20,474 bases of DNA from assembly GCA_031549415.1 (NCBI GenBank), contig JAVBPU010000030.1:1-20474 (forward strand), written 5' to 3'. The position numbers and the translations under genes were made by a program. The DNA is from Limiplasma sp031549415. Lineage in GTDB: Bacteria; Bacillota; Clostridia; Christensenellales; Aristaeellaceae. Below, piece after piece: positions 13,838-20,474 of this stretch (the stretch's first letter is position 1; every line of letters begins with the position of its first letter). The notes under the pieces were generated by a model that worked only from the letters and a program-made list of their open reading frames with translations, did no database searches and was not told the DNA's origin.

Positions 13838-15016
13838 TTAGGGCAGAAACAGCCGGATCAGGTCCCGGTTTAGCAGCGCCAGATGGCCGCTGCGCTGCTC
13901 GCTGGCACCGCTGTTCAGGCTCACAAAGCCGTTTCCCCCCTCATCAAAAAACACGCCGTTCACCGCGCCATAGGCAAAGCCTTGGTGGCCGTACAGCGTG
14001 CGGGCGCTGATCCGGGGGTCCCGCAGGGTCAACAGGCCCATGCCGTGGAGGAGCGGCACATCATGGTCCGGCCATTGGCCCAGGGGGGCCCGGAGCTGGG
14101 CCAGGCTTTGGCGGCTGAGGAAGGGGGCGGCGTCCCCGGGGGCGCTGCCCCCCAGCAGGGGCAGCACCAGCCGGGCCAGATCGGCGGCGGAAATGAACAA
14201 ATTGCCCGAAGCCAGCAGGTAGTGGCTCTCCGGGTCCGGGGCGGTGAGGGGCGACCCGGCGGCGATGCGGCGGGGAGCGTCAAAGGCCGGGGCCTTCGAG
14301 GGGGGCAACACCCGGTAGCTGCTGGCCACCGCAGCGCCCTGCAAGCTGCTGACGTCAAAGCTGGCCCGTAGGCCCAGGGGACCAAAGAGCCTCTCCTGGG
14401 CAAGGGCCTCAAAGGATTTTTGGAAGCGGGCCTCCAGCAGGCAGGCGATGGCCCCGGCGGCAAAATTGCTGTAGCGGAACTGGGTTCCGGGCTGGCTCCC
14501 CGAATAGGAGCCGGGGTCCTGGAGCAAGGCATCCAGAGGCCGGGGAGTGGAAAAGGCCGCAAAATAGGCGGGGGAATCCACCAAGGACGAGGTGTGGGAC
14601 AGCAGCATGGACAGCGTGATGGGCGTGGCCGAAAAGGCGGGGTTGCGCACCGGCCCGGACCAAAAGGCCTCCAAGGGCTCCTCCACTTGCAGCAACCCCA
14701 GGGTTTGCAGCCGGAACACCAGCGACGCCGTGACCAGTTTGGCAATGGAGGCGGTGCGAAACAGCGTGGCGGCCGTGACGGGCTGCCGGGGGGACAGGCT
14801 GGCCAAGCCCGCCGTGTAGCACTCCGCCAAGGCCCCCTGATGGATGCGCTGGATGGCCGCGCCCACCCCGTGGCGGTGGCGCAGGATGCGGACAAGGCGC
14901 TCTGCGGCGGGGTCCTGGGCAGGGCCGGTGCAGCGCACCTGTGTGCAAGGGCTGGGCAGGCTAAGCAGGGCCAGCCCCGCCCCGTACAGGCTATTCTTCA
15001 GTGTTCCGGTGGGCAT
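13838..15016 (-). CDS. serine beta-lactamase-family protein (class C/PBP fold)
   Basis: A 392-residue member of the beta-lactamase/D-alanyl-D-alanine carboxypeptidase superfamily. The active-site motifs are in order: SxxK as Ser90-Ile-Ala-Lys93 (FRTASIAKL), YxN as Tyr182-Ser-Asn184 (FRYSNF), and HxG as His344-Gln-Gly346 (YGHQGFAYG) in place of KTG. This is the class C/esterase-like branch, whose members hydrolyse peptidoglycan peptides, D-amino acid peptides or esters; true drug resistance cannot be inferred. The N-terminus has a weak hydrophobic stretch (about 8-22) that may be a signal sequence. ATG at 15016 has AAGGAGG 6 nt upstream and overlaps the last 26 nt of lgt, so translation is probably coupled. 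Upstream in-frame codons are only the shadow of the lgt tail repeats. Confidence 0.88.
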   Translation of the reverse strand: MPTGTLKNSLYGAGLALLSLPSPCTQVRCTGPAQDPAAERLVRILRHRHGVGAAIQRIHQGALAECYTAGLASLSPRQPVTAATLFRTASIAKLVTASLVFRLQTLGLLQVEEPLEAFWSGPVRNPAFSATPITLSMLLSHTSSLVDSPAYFAAFSTPRPLDALLQDPGSYSGSQPGTQFRYSNFAAGAIACLLEARFQKSFEALAQERLFGPLGLRASFDVSSLQGAAVASSYRVLPPSKAPAFDAPRRIAAGSPLTAPDPESHYLLASGNLFISAADLARLVLPLLGGSAPGDAAPFLSRQSLAQLRAPLGQWPDHDVPLLHGMGLLTLRDPRISARTLYGHQGFAYGAVNGVFFDEGGNGFVSLNSGASEQRSGHLALLNRDLIRLFLP

Positions 15017-16310
15017 GAGAGTCCTCCTTGGGGGGATCGGTGGGCTTTTGGGTGGGCGGGGGTGGGGGAGTTTCGGCGGACGGGGGTGCTTCTGCCATGG
15101 GCTCTTCCTCCGGCGGGGGCGCGGGTTCTTCCTCCGGCGGGGGCGCGGGTGTTTCGGTGGGCGCAGGCGCTTCCTCCGGCGCAGGCGCGGACGCATCCCC
15201 CTCCGCCGCCCCCTCCGCCTCCGCCGGGCCGCGCTCCATCCGGGCCAGCCATTGGGTCAGCCACAGGGCGTAGCAGGGCAAAGTCACGCTGATGATCACC
15301 AGCAGCATGGGCCCGCTGAGCGCAAAGTAATTCTCCTGGTCAATGTAGAAGGAGGCCAGGTCCATCAGCCAGAGGGGCAAAATCCACAGCCGGAAGGAAG
15401 GCCCGGCGATGGCCCGGTTTTCCCACAGCATGCACAGGCTGATGGCCAGCAGCAGCAAAAGCAGCAGCACGCCATACACCCAGAAGGTGGGGCAGAACCA
15501 GCGGGCCGCCGCCACCACAAAGCCCAGGCAGGCCAGCGCCAGCGCGCCGGGCTTGGCCTTGCCCGCCCGGTGGAGCAGAATGAGGCCCGAAACCAGGCAC
15601 AGCAAAAGGCTCAGCCACTGGGATACCCGAAAACCCAGCAACCACAGGCTGTCCGTGCGAAGCTGCTCAATGATGAAGCGCCCGCTGCCATAGAGCAGCA
15701 GGTACCAGCAAAACACGTTGCCGGGCTGCTTTTGCCGTTTGCGCAGCAGCCACAGGGCGCAAAAAGCCAGCAGGTTCCACAAAAATTCATAAAAGAAGGT
15801 GGCCGCGTGCCAGGCATAGCCGCCCGACGCCAGGGGAACCTGTACCGCCAGGGGGAACCATTGCAGGGAGGGCATCATCAGCTGAGGGCCGTACGCCTCC
15901 ATGTTGAAATAGTTGCCCCAGCGGCCCATGGCCTGGGCCAGCAGCAGCCCCGGCGCGATGATGTCCACCACCTGGCCCAGGGACAGCTTTTTTTTGCGGC
16001 AGTACAGCGCCACCCCCAGGGCCCCGCCGATCACCGCGCCGTAAATGGCCACGCCGCCCTCCCATACCCGCAGGATGCGCAGCGGGTCCAGGGCAAACTG
16101 CCGCCACTCCATGGCCACAAAATACAGCCGCGCCCCCACAATGCCGCAGGGCACCGCCACCAGCGTCACATCGGTCATGGTGTCCCTGGGCAGGCCCAGC
16201 CGCCGCTCCTCCTGCAAGCCGATCCGGTAGGCGATGAAAATGCCCAGCACAATGAGAAAGCTGTACCAAGTGACATCCCCCACCAAAAAACGGCTATAGG
16301 CGATGGACAT
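14991..16310 (-). CDS. lgt: prolipoprotein diacylglyceryl transferase with C-terminal membrane extension
   Basis: A 439-residue Lgt; the family usually has 250-300 residues. Residues 1-250 are the Lgt core: WEGGVAIYG (83-91), the signature AMGRWGNYFNMEAYG (127-141, with the essential Arg130) and YGSGRFIIEQLRTD (207-220). It transfers diacylglycerol from phosphatidylglycerol to the lipobox Cys of prolipoproteins. Residues 251-360 add about four more hydrophobic segments, and 361-439 are a Pro/Glu/Ala-rich tail with repeats of PAPPPEEE. The tail DNA has two exact copies of a TTCCTCCGGCGGGGGCGCGG unit (15107-15126 and 15130-15149). ATG at 16310 follows AAGGAGG at 7 nt, and 20 upstream in-frame codons are excluded on that basis. 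It is first in an operon, with a perfect consensus promoter and a palindrome in the spacer. Confidence 0.92.
   Translation of the reverse strand: MSIAYSRFLVGDVTWYSFLIVLGIFIAYRIGLQEERRLGLPRDTMTDVTLVAVPCGIVGARLYFVAMEWRQFALDPLRILRVWEGGVAIYGAVIGGALGVALYCRKKKLSLGQVVDIIAPGLLLAQAMGRWGNYFNMEAYGPQLMMPSLQWFPLAVQVPLASGGYAWHAATFFYEFLWNLLAFCALWLLRKRQKQPGNVFCWYLLLYGSGRFIIEQLRTDSLWLLGFRVSQWLSLLLCLVSGLILLHRAGKAKPGALALACLGFVVAAARWFCPTFWVYGVLLLLLLLAISLCMLWENRAIAGPSFRLWILPLWLMDLASFYIDQENYFALSGPMLLVIISVTLPCYALWLTQWLARMERGPAEAEGAAEGDASAPAPEEAPAPTETPAPPPEEEPAPPPEEEPMAEAPPSAETPPPPPTQKPTDPPKEDSHAHRNTEE
15107..15149. repeat. direct repeat encoding the Lgt Pro/Glu tail
   Basis: The unit TTCCTCCGGCGGGGGCGCGG occurs at 15107-15126 and 15130-15149, in lgt reading frame, and a degenerate copy follows at about 15171-15190. 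Each encodes a PAPPPEEE-type unit, so copy-number change would lengthen or shorten the tail without a frameshift if units change by multiples of three. Confidence 0.7.
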
Positions 16311-16341
16311 CCCGCCACCTCCTTCATTTTCCATTAGCGCC

Positions 16342-16370
16342 ATTATATTCTTGCAGCAAGAAGGTGTCAA
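16342..16370 (-). promoter_or_regulatory. perfect-consensus lgt promoter with palindromic candidate operator
   Basis: On the minus strand TTGACA (16370-16365), exactly 17 bp, then TATAAT (16347-16342): both boxes are perfect. The spacer contains a 15-bp perfect palindrome, TTCTTGC-A-GCAAGAA (16348-16362), directly next to the -10 box and two bases from the -35 box. A fully consensus promoter with a dyad in its spacer is typical of a repressed promoter. Start near 16335. Confidence 0.88.
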
Positions 16371-16384
16371 TGATACGGATTTTG

Positions 16385-16393
16385 TGATATACT
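16385..16393 (+). promoter_or_regulatory. extended -10 promoter of the SH3/LRR/PstS-like operon
   Basis: TGA-TATACT at 16385-16393 is an extended -10 element reading to the right. Its -35 position would fall on the lgt -35 box (16365-16370), which matches poorly on this strand. The two divergent promoters would share that segment. The leader of about 140 nt contains a perfect 12-bp palindrome CGGCCCGGGCCG at 16417-16428. Confidence 0.5.
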
Positions 16394-16540
16394 GCTGGTA
16401 ACAAAAAAAGTGAGAGCGGCCCGGGCCGTCTGATGTGGACGGATGCGGAGGGCCACTCCTTCCGCGCCTCTGGATGAAATTTCCTGCCTGTTTCGTTAGC
16501 TAGGGTGATGCCATGGAAAAGCGAAAAGGAGGAATGCCTT

Positions 16541-17344
16541 GTGAAAAATTGGAAAATAGCCCTGGCTCTCACCTGCGCCCTGACGCTCACCGCTTTGCCG
16601 CTGGTGGCCCTGGCCTATGGGGATCGGCTGAGCGGGATCATCTACCCCCTGGAAGCGGAGGACCGGGCCGCCCTGCTGGACGGGCCTTCGGCAAGCGCCA
16701 ACCTGCTGGCGGAGCTGCCCAGCGGCGTGCTGGTGTGGCCTGGGGAGGGCCTGGACCCGGAGAAGGTCCCGGAGGGGGAGTATATTCCGGTGATCCTCCA
16801 TTTGCGGCACGCGGAGGCCGGCAGCGAGGGCTTTGTGGAGTCCCGGCTGGTGCAATGGGTGACGGAGCTGCAACATCTGTTTGAGGTGGCGGGGGTGACC
16901 TATGCCCCCGGCGAAAACAGCCTGCCCGTATACAGCCAAACCATCTGGCCCGGAGACGAGCCTGTGCACCGCCTGCAGCGGGAGGACGCCTTCTGGACCG
17001 TGATGGAAGCCGCGCCCCAGGACGGCCAGGAGCTGTACGTGATGGAACACCCCGGGGACCCGGACAGCGGCTTTTTCATGGCGCTGGCCAGCCAGTGCAC
17101 CGTGGTGGCCAAGGACATCCCGGCGGGGAAGCGCTATGGGATGGTGGTTTCGGAGGATATGACGAAGCGGGTCATTCTGCGGGACAGCCCCCGGGCGGAG
17201 GGGGAAGCCCTGGCCGGGTATTACAGCGGCACTCACGCGGAGATTTTGGGGGAGGACGGCGACTATTACCAGGTGAAAATTCTGGCGCTGACGGGGTATT
17301 TGCCCAAGGACGGCCTGCGGGAAGTGCAGGCGCTGCCGAAGTAG
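16541..17344 (+). CDS. secreted SH3-like domain protein
   Basis: A 267-residue exported protein. It has a clear signal peptide (basic MKNWK, hydrophobic core to about residue 24, likely cleavage after ALA at 24-26). The C-terminal segment (about 195-262: GKRYGMVVS...VILRDSPR...AGYYSGTHAEILGEDGDYYQVKI...GYLPKDGL) matches the bacterial SH3 pattern, with RDSPR as the usual R-x-x-P turn and a final GYL. An N-terminal repeat around 44-105 (LLDGPSASANLLAELPSGV...EGFVESRLV) looks like a second, degenerate copy. Such domains usually bind wall peptides or other surface ligands. GTG at 16541 is chosen because AAGGAGG is 8 nt upstream and the signal peptide begins there. It is first of three same-strand exported genes; its stop (TAG) overlaps the next gene's AGGAGG. 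No catalytic domain is visible. Confidence 0.78.
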   Translation: MKNWKIALALTCALTLTALPLVALAYGDRLSGIIYPLEAEDRAALLDGPSASANLLAELPSGVLVWPGEGLDPEKVPEGEYIPVILHLRHAEAGSEGFVESRLVQWVTELQHLFEVAGVTYAPGENSLPVYSQTIWPGDEPVHRLQREDAFWTVMEAAPQDGQELYVMEHPGDPDSGFFMALASQCTVVAKDIPAGKRYGMVVSEDMTKRVILRDSPRAEGEALAGYYSGTHAEILGEDGDYYQVKILALTGYLPKDGLREVQALPK

Positions 17345-17357
17345 GAGGCGTTGCGGG

Positions 17358-19139
17358 GTGAAAAAAAGAATACGGTACATGGCATGGATCATGGGTTTGT
17401 GCTTGTTGGCCGGGGCCTTTTGCGCCCCGGCCCTGCCTGCCCTGGCGGAGGCGTGGGCGGAGGAGCCAGTGGAAGAGCCGGAAGGCATCCCCTGCACCGT
17501 GGAAGGGACCGTCCTCACCGTGGCGGAAGGGGTGCAGAGGATGGAGGCTGGCTTTTGGGGTGCGGACGCCAGCCAGGTGGAGGTGGTGGTGCTTCCCCAA
17601 AGCCTCACCTATGTGGGGCCTTACGGGATTCCCTATGGCGACACGGTGAAGGAATACCGGGTGGCCCCCGGCAACCTTCATTTCCAAGCGGTGGACGGGG
17701 TGCTGTACACCAAGGACGGGGCCGGGCTGGTGGCCTTTCCCGCCGCCAGGGGCGGCAGCTATGCCCTGCTGCCGGAGACCCGGTGGATCAACAACGGGGC
17801 GTTTGTGGGCAACAGCGATTTGTGGGAGCTGACCTTGCCCGAGGGCATGGAGCAGGTGACGCCCCCGGCCGGGGTACAGCAGACCGTGCCCCCGGACGGG
17901 GAAGAGCCGGTGCTGGTGATAGACGAGGGGGAGCGGTTCTCGGAGCCGCCCTATGGCCTCCGGCGGCTGGAGCTGCCTTCCACCCTGCGCACCCTGGCGG
18001 ACAGTTGGATGCGGGTCGGTACGCTGCAGGACTTCCAGGTGGCGGAGAACAGCCCCTATCTGTACGACCTGGAGGGGGTGCTGTTCAGCCGGGAGGGCGC
18101 GCTGCTCAGCTATCCCCGGGGGCGGCAGCCAACCCATTACGATGTGCCAAGCGGCACCACCGCCATTGGCGATGGGGCCTTTAGTTCTCTATGGCAGCTG
18201 GAAAGCGTGGCCTTGCCAAGCAGCGTGCAAAGCATTGGCGAGCTGGCGTTTTCCGGATGCACCGCCCTGCAGCGGGTGGCCACGCCCCTGGGCTTGCAGT
18301 TCATTGGAGAGTTTGCCTTTAACGACTGCGTGTCCTTGGAATCCCTGGCGCTGCCGCCGGGGGTGCAGCTGGCGGAACGCGCCTTTGACAACTGTCCCCG
18401 GCTCACCGGGGAGGCCGGGGTGTTTGGCAAACTTCAGACAGAATTTTTTCCCAATGGCCTCCGGGCCATCGTGAACCCGGAGGACACCCACGGCACTGTG
18501 CCGCTGCTGGAAACCGCTTCGGCCTCCGCTAACGCGCTGGCCCTGCTGCCCTGCGGCCTGCTGGTGAACCTTGAGGGGCAGGAGGGGAAGTATTACAGGG
18601 TTTTCACCTACCTGCTGAACCAGGACGGCGGCACCGAGGGCTATGTGGAAAAGAGCCGGGTGCAGCTGATCAACCATTTGCAAACGCTGTTTACCCCGGA
18701 CTACGCGGGCATGGCCCCCGGTCAAAGCACCATCACCCTGTTGGGCACGGAATGCATCTGGCCGGACAGCCAAAGCGTCCAGGAGGTGCTGACGGAGCCC
18801 AAGGGCATCTATTTTCTGGCCGGGCAGGCGGCGCTGGTGTGGGCCGGCGCAGAGTACAGCGGCTACCAATGCATGCCCATCCGGGAAACCCAGCTGTATG
18901 TGAAGGACATTCCGGAGGGAAAGCGCTTTGGCTATGTGGTCAGCAGCGGCCTGCAAAGCCGCCTGCACCTGCGGGAGAAGCCCACCAAAAGTGGGAAGAG
19001 CCTGGGCAAATTTTTCAGCGGAACCCAGGTGGAGATTTTGGGCGAAGAGGGCGACTTTTTTGAGGTGCGGGTTGGGTTTCAGGAAGGCTATATGATGAAG
19101 GAATTTGTGCGGGAAGTGAAGGAGTGGACGGGAGAATGA
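17358..19139 (+). CDS. secreted BspA-type LRR plus SH3-like protein
   Basis: A 593-residue exported protein with a signal peptide (about 1-30, ending PALA). Residues about 75-350 contain BspA-like leucine-rich repeats: LPSTLRTLADSWM, then IGDGAFSSLWQLESVALPSS, IGELAFSGCTALQRVATP, IGEFAFNDCVSLESLALPPG and ERAFDNCPRLT, with a longer insert near 165-200. Residues about 370-590 repeat the whole mature part of the preceding gene's product: ASASANALALLPCGLLV, EGYVEKSRVQ, KDIPEGKRFGYVVS and LHLREKPTKSGKSLGKFF, the last being an SH3-like domain. GTG at 17358 has AGGAGG 9 nt upstream. The last codons overlap the next gene's ATG (ATGA). BspA-type LRRs usually mediate adhesion; here a surface-binding or envelope-sensing role is inferred. 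I see no sortase or other C-terminal anchor. Confidence 0.82.
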   Translation: MKKRIRYMAWIMGLCLLAGAFCAPALPALAEAWAEEPVEEPEGIPCTVEGTVLTVAEGVQRMEAGFWGADASQVEVVVLPQSLTYVGPYGIPYGDTVKEYRVAPGNLHFQAVDGVLYTKDGAGLVAFPAARGGSYALLPETRWINNGAFVGNSDLWELTLPEGMEQVTPPAGVQQTVPPDGEEPVLVIDEGERFSEPPYGLRRLELPSTLRTLADSWMRVGTLQDFQVAENSPYLYDLEGVLFSREGALLSYPRGRQPTHYDVPSGTTAIGDGAFSSLWQLESVALPSSVQSIGELAFSGCTALQRVATPLGLQFIGEFAFNDCVSLESLALPPGVQLAERAFDNCPRLTGEAGVFGKLQTEFFPNGLRAIVNPEDTHGTVPLLETASASANALALLPCGLLVNLEGQEGKYYRVFTYLLNQDGGTEGYVEKSRVQLINHLQTLFTPDYAGMAPGQSTITLLGTECIWPDSQSVQEVLTEPKGIYFLAGQAALVWAGAEYSGYQCMPIRETQLYVKDIPEGKRFGYVVSSGLQSRLHLREKPTKSGKSLGKFFSGTQVEILGEEGDFFEVRVGFQEGYMMKEFVREVKEWTGE

Positions 19140-20257
19140 AACAGAGAGGGATTTTTAGGAAGAGTACGTGGATTTTGGCTGGGGCGTTGGCACGGGCGTT
19201 TCCCTTGGTTCTGGCGCTGGTTTTGGCCCTGGGGTCGGCTCTTTCCAGCCCGGCGGAGGCCCTGGCCCAGGCCAGCTCCGGCGGGGGCAGCTGGGGGCAG
19301 ATCAACCAGCCCGTGGAACGGCCCGCCAACTGGACGGCCCTGGTGCCCAGCAGCCCCTTTGTGCTGGGGGGCAGGACCCAGGCCGGGGAGGCCAACGGCC
19401 AGCCCCTGTACGTGCAGGAATACGGCAGCTATCCCAGCATCGACGGCTCCACGGTGTGCGTGCCCCTGGCCATGGAGCTGGCCCGGCAGCTGCTGGGCAT
19501 GGAGGAGGGCGATTTGCAAGGCTTTGTAACCTTTTCCACCACCCACAACGCGTATCTGCGGCTCATCGGCAGGCAGGCGAATCCCTCCTCCATGATCATG
19601 AGCCAGAACGCTGCCATGGAGGACCAGCGGCCCGTTGATTTGATGATCGGCACCGAGCCTTCGGAGGAAGAGCTGCGGCTGGCGGCGGATGCCGGGGTGA
19701 AGCTGGTGAAGGTGCCCATTTGCTACGATGCCTTCGTGTTTTTGGTCCATGGCAAAAACCCCGTGAAAAGCCTGACCGTTTCGCAGATCCAGCAGATTTA
19801 CGTGGGCCAGATCATGAACTGGCGCGAGGTGGGCGGCCAGGATGTACAGATTTTCCCTTTCCAGCGGGAGGCCAACAGCGGCAGCCAAACCGCCATGGAA
19901 AACCTGGTGATGAAGGGCGTGGCCCTCACCGCCGCCCTGCCCAATTATGTGACCGAGGGCATGGGCGATTTGATCCGGAAGATTGGCGATTATGACAACG
20001 GCCCCGCCAGTTTGGGGTATTCTTATTTATATTATGTGGAGAACTTGTACAAGAGCGGCGATGTGAAGGTGCTGGCCGTGGACGGGGTGCAGCCCTCTGC
20101 GGACAACCTACGCAGCCGGAAATACCCCTTTACTACGTGCTATTACGCCGTGTACCGGGAGGGGGACGCCCTGGCCCAGGGCTTTGCCGAATGGCTGGCC
20201 GGGGACGTGGGGCAGCAGGTGGTGCGGCAGGCCGGGTATGTGCCGGTGGGGGAGTAA
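19136..20257 (+). CDS. PstS-like periplasmic/extracellular solute-binding protein
   Basis: A 373-residue exported protein with a basic N-terminus and a hydrophobic helix (about 12-40). From about residue 90 it follows the PstS/PBP-like fold: DGSTVCVPLAMELARQL (phosphate-loop-like start at 103), the hinge segment LTVSQIQQIYVGQIMNWREVGG (213-234), and the second ligand loop REANSGSQTAMENLV (244-258). Those residues bind phosphate in PstS. Firmicute PstS proteins are usually lipoproteins; this one has no lipobox and its first Cys is at residue 108. No pstC, pstA or pstB follows in the window, so phosphate import is not certain and sensing or wall-associated binding is possible. ATG at 19136 overlaps the previous stop by 4 nt (ATGA); an in-frame GTG at 19124 has a worse ribosome site. 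Third and last gene of the operon as far as seen. Confidence 0.82.
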   Translation: MKQRGIFRKSTWILAGALARAFPLVLALVLALGSALSSPAEALAQASSGGGSWGQINQPVERPANWTALVPSSPFVLGGRTQAGEANGQPLYVQEYGSYPSIDGSTVCVPLAMELARQLLGMEEGDLQGFVTFSTTHNAYLRLIGRQANPSSMIMSQNAAMEDQRPVDLMIGTEPSEEELRLAADAGVKLVKVPICYDAFVFLVHGKNPVKSLTVSQIQQIYVGQIMNWREVGGQDVQIFPFQREANSGSQTAMENLVMKGVALTAALPNYVTEGMGDLIRKIGDYDNGPASLGYSYLYYVENLYKSGDVKVLAVDGVQPSADNLRSRKYPFTTCYYAVYREGDALAQGFAEWLAGDVGQQVVRQAGYVPVGE

Positions 20258-20263
20258 GGGGAA

Positions 20264-20464
20264 CAACTGGATGGCAGTTGATGGTCATTCCTGACGGTAG
20301 TGGGGGGACATTTCTGACGGTAGTTGGTGTCCCAACTGGAGACGACGTTAAGGGGAGGTCGAGGGGGAACGGCGAGGTTCCCCCTTGGACCTCCCCTTAA
20401 CAATCCCCTCCGCACCCCCTCCCCGCCCGGGGCGCTGCCCCGGACCCCGCCGGGCGCTGCCCGG
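20264..20464. repeat. palindromic and tandem-repeat region F after the PstS-like gene
   Basis: The terminal 217 nt hold no gene. In order: CAACTG/CAGTTG (20264-20280); two copies of a 22-nt unit with core CTGACGGTAGT at 23-nt period (20283-20304 and 20306-20327, 19 of 22 identical); AGTTGG/CCAACT overlapping the second copy; a 23-bp hairpin (20347-20360 with 20388-20401 outer, 20362-20370 with 20377-20385 inner, loop GGCGAG) without a U-run; then CCGGGGC-GCT-GCCCCGG (20427-20443) and CCGGGC-GCT-GCCCGG (20450-20464). The tandem units resemble the multiple terminal repeats of IS21-family ends, but no transposase is in view. Confidence 0.7.
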
Positions 20465-20474
20465 ACCCGTCTCT

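Noticed and set aside
15107..15190. CRISPR-like or minisatellite locus
   Set aside because: The repeats are in frame within lgt, have almost no spacer and simply encode the Pro/Glu tail.
14844..16337. 497-codon plus-strand frame opposite lgt and the beta-lactamase-family gene
   Set aside because: It spans two recognised genes in antisense, is Gln/His/Arg-rich and has no ribosome binding site of note.
16496..17608. 370-codon minus-strand frame opposite the SH3-like gene
   Set aside because: The plus strand has a signal peptide, ribosome site and paralogy with the next gene; the minus frame has none.

Overview
The window looks like chromosomal DNA from a moderately GC-rich member of the Bacillota, class Clostridia (probably a gut lineage near Oscillospirales or Christensenellales). 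The placement is an inference from four things: strong AGGAGG-type ribosome binding sites with frequent GTG and TTG starts, consensus sigma-A promoters, an ATP-type PEP carboxykinase, and a Firmicute-type rpsU, mtaB, recX and lgt set. I see no tRNA, rRNA, CRISPR array, complete transposon or prophage.

Layout. Positions 1-3240 hold a surface-glycosylation module: a GT-C membrane glycosyltransferase (+) converging on a gtrA/GT2 pair (-). Positions 3240-3770 are a palindrome-rich intergenic mosaic. Next come pckA (+) with a strong terminator and an unrecognised exported protein (-) with its own terminator and a near-consensus promoter. Positions 6995-11003 carry, all on the minus strand, a long Rho homologue, a TRM11-like RNA methyltransferase and rpsU. 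Positions 11182-16310, also minus, carry HIT, mtaB, recX, a serine beta-lactamase-family protein and an enlarged lgt; recX, the beta-lactamase-family gene and lgt are probably one operon reading away from a consensus promoter near 16342-16370. From 16541 to 20257 a plus-strand operon encodes three exported proteins: an SH3-like protein, an LRR plus SH3-like protein, and a PstS-like solute-binding protein.

The most striking gene is the Rho homologue. Its fold, RNA-binding cold-shock domain and Walker B Asp are well kept, but nearly every catalytic ATPase residue is changed: the Walker A Lys/Thr are Arg/Leu, the catalytic Glu is Ala, and the arginine finger is Lys. It also has a roughly 170-residue Pro/Arg/Tyr-rich disordered insert and a 5' leader with four mutually complementary arms. 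This points to a Rho-like RNA-binding protein that may not be an ordinary ATP-driven translocase.

A second theme is the intergenic DNA. Six gaps contain mosaics of short perfect hairpins with 3-6 nt loops. Between copies the arms change in compensatory fashion while linkers such as GGGGTTTCAC and GGAGGTTTGGAGG are kept. Other points are a palindromic candidate operator exactly filling the lgt promoter spacer, two direct repeats 21 bp apart abutting the rpsU promoter, an Lgt with an extra membrane domain and Pro/Glu tail, and a duplicated envelope module shared by two adjacent genes of the last operon.
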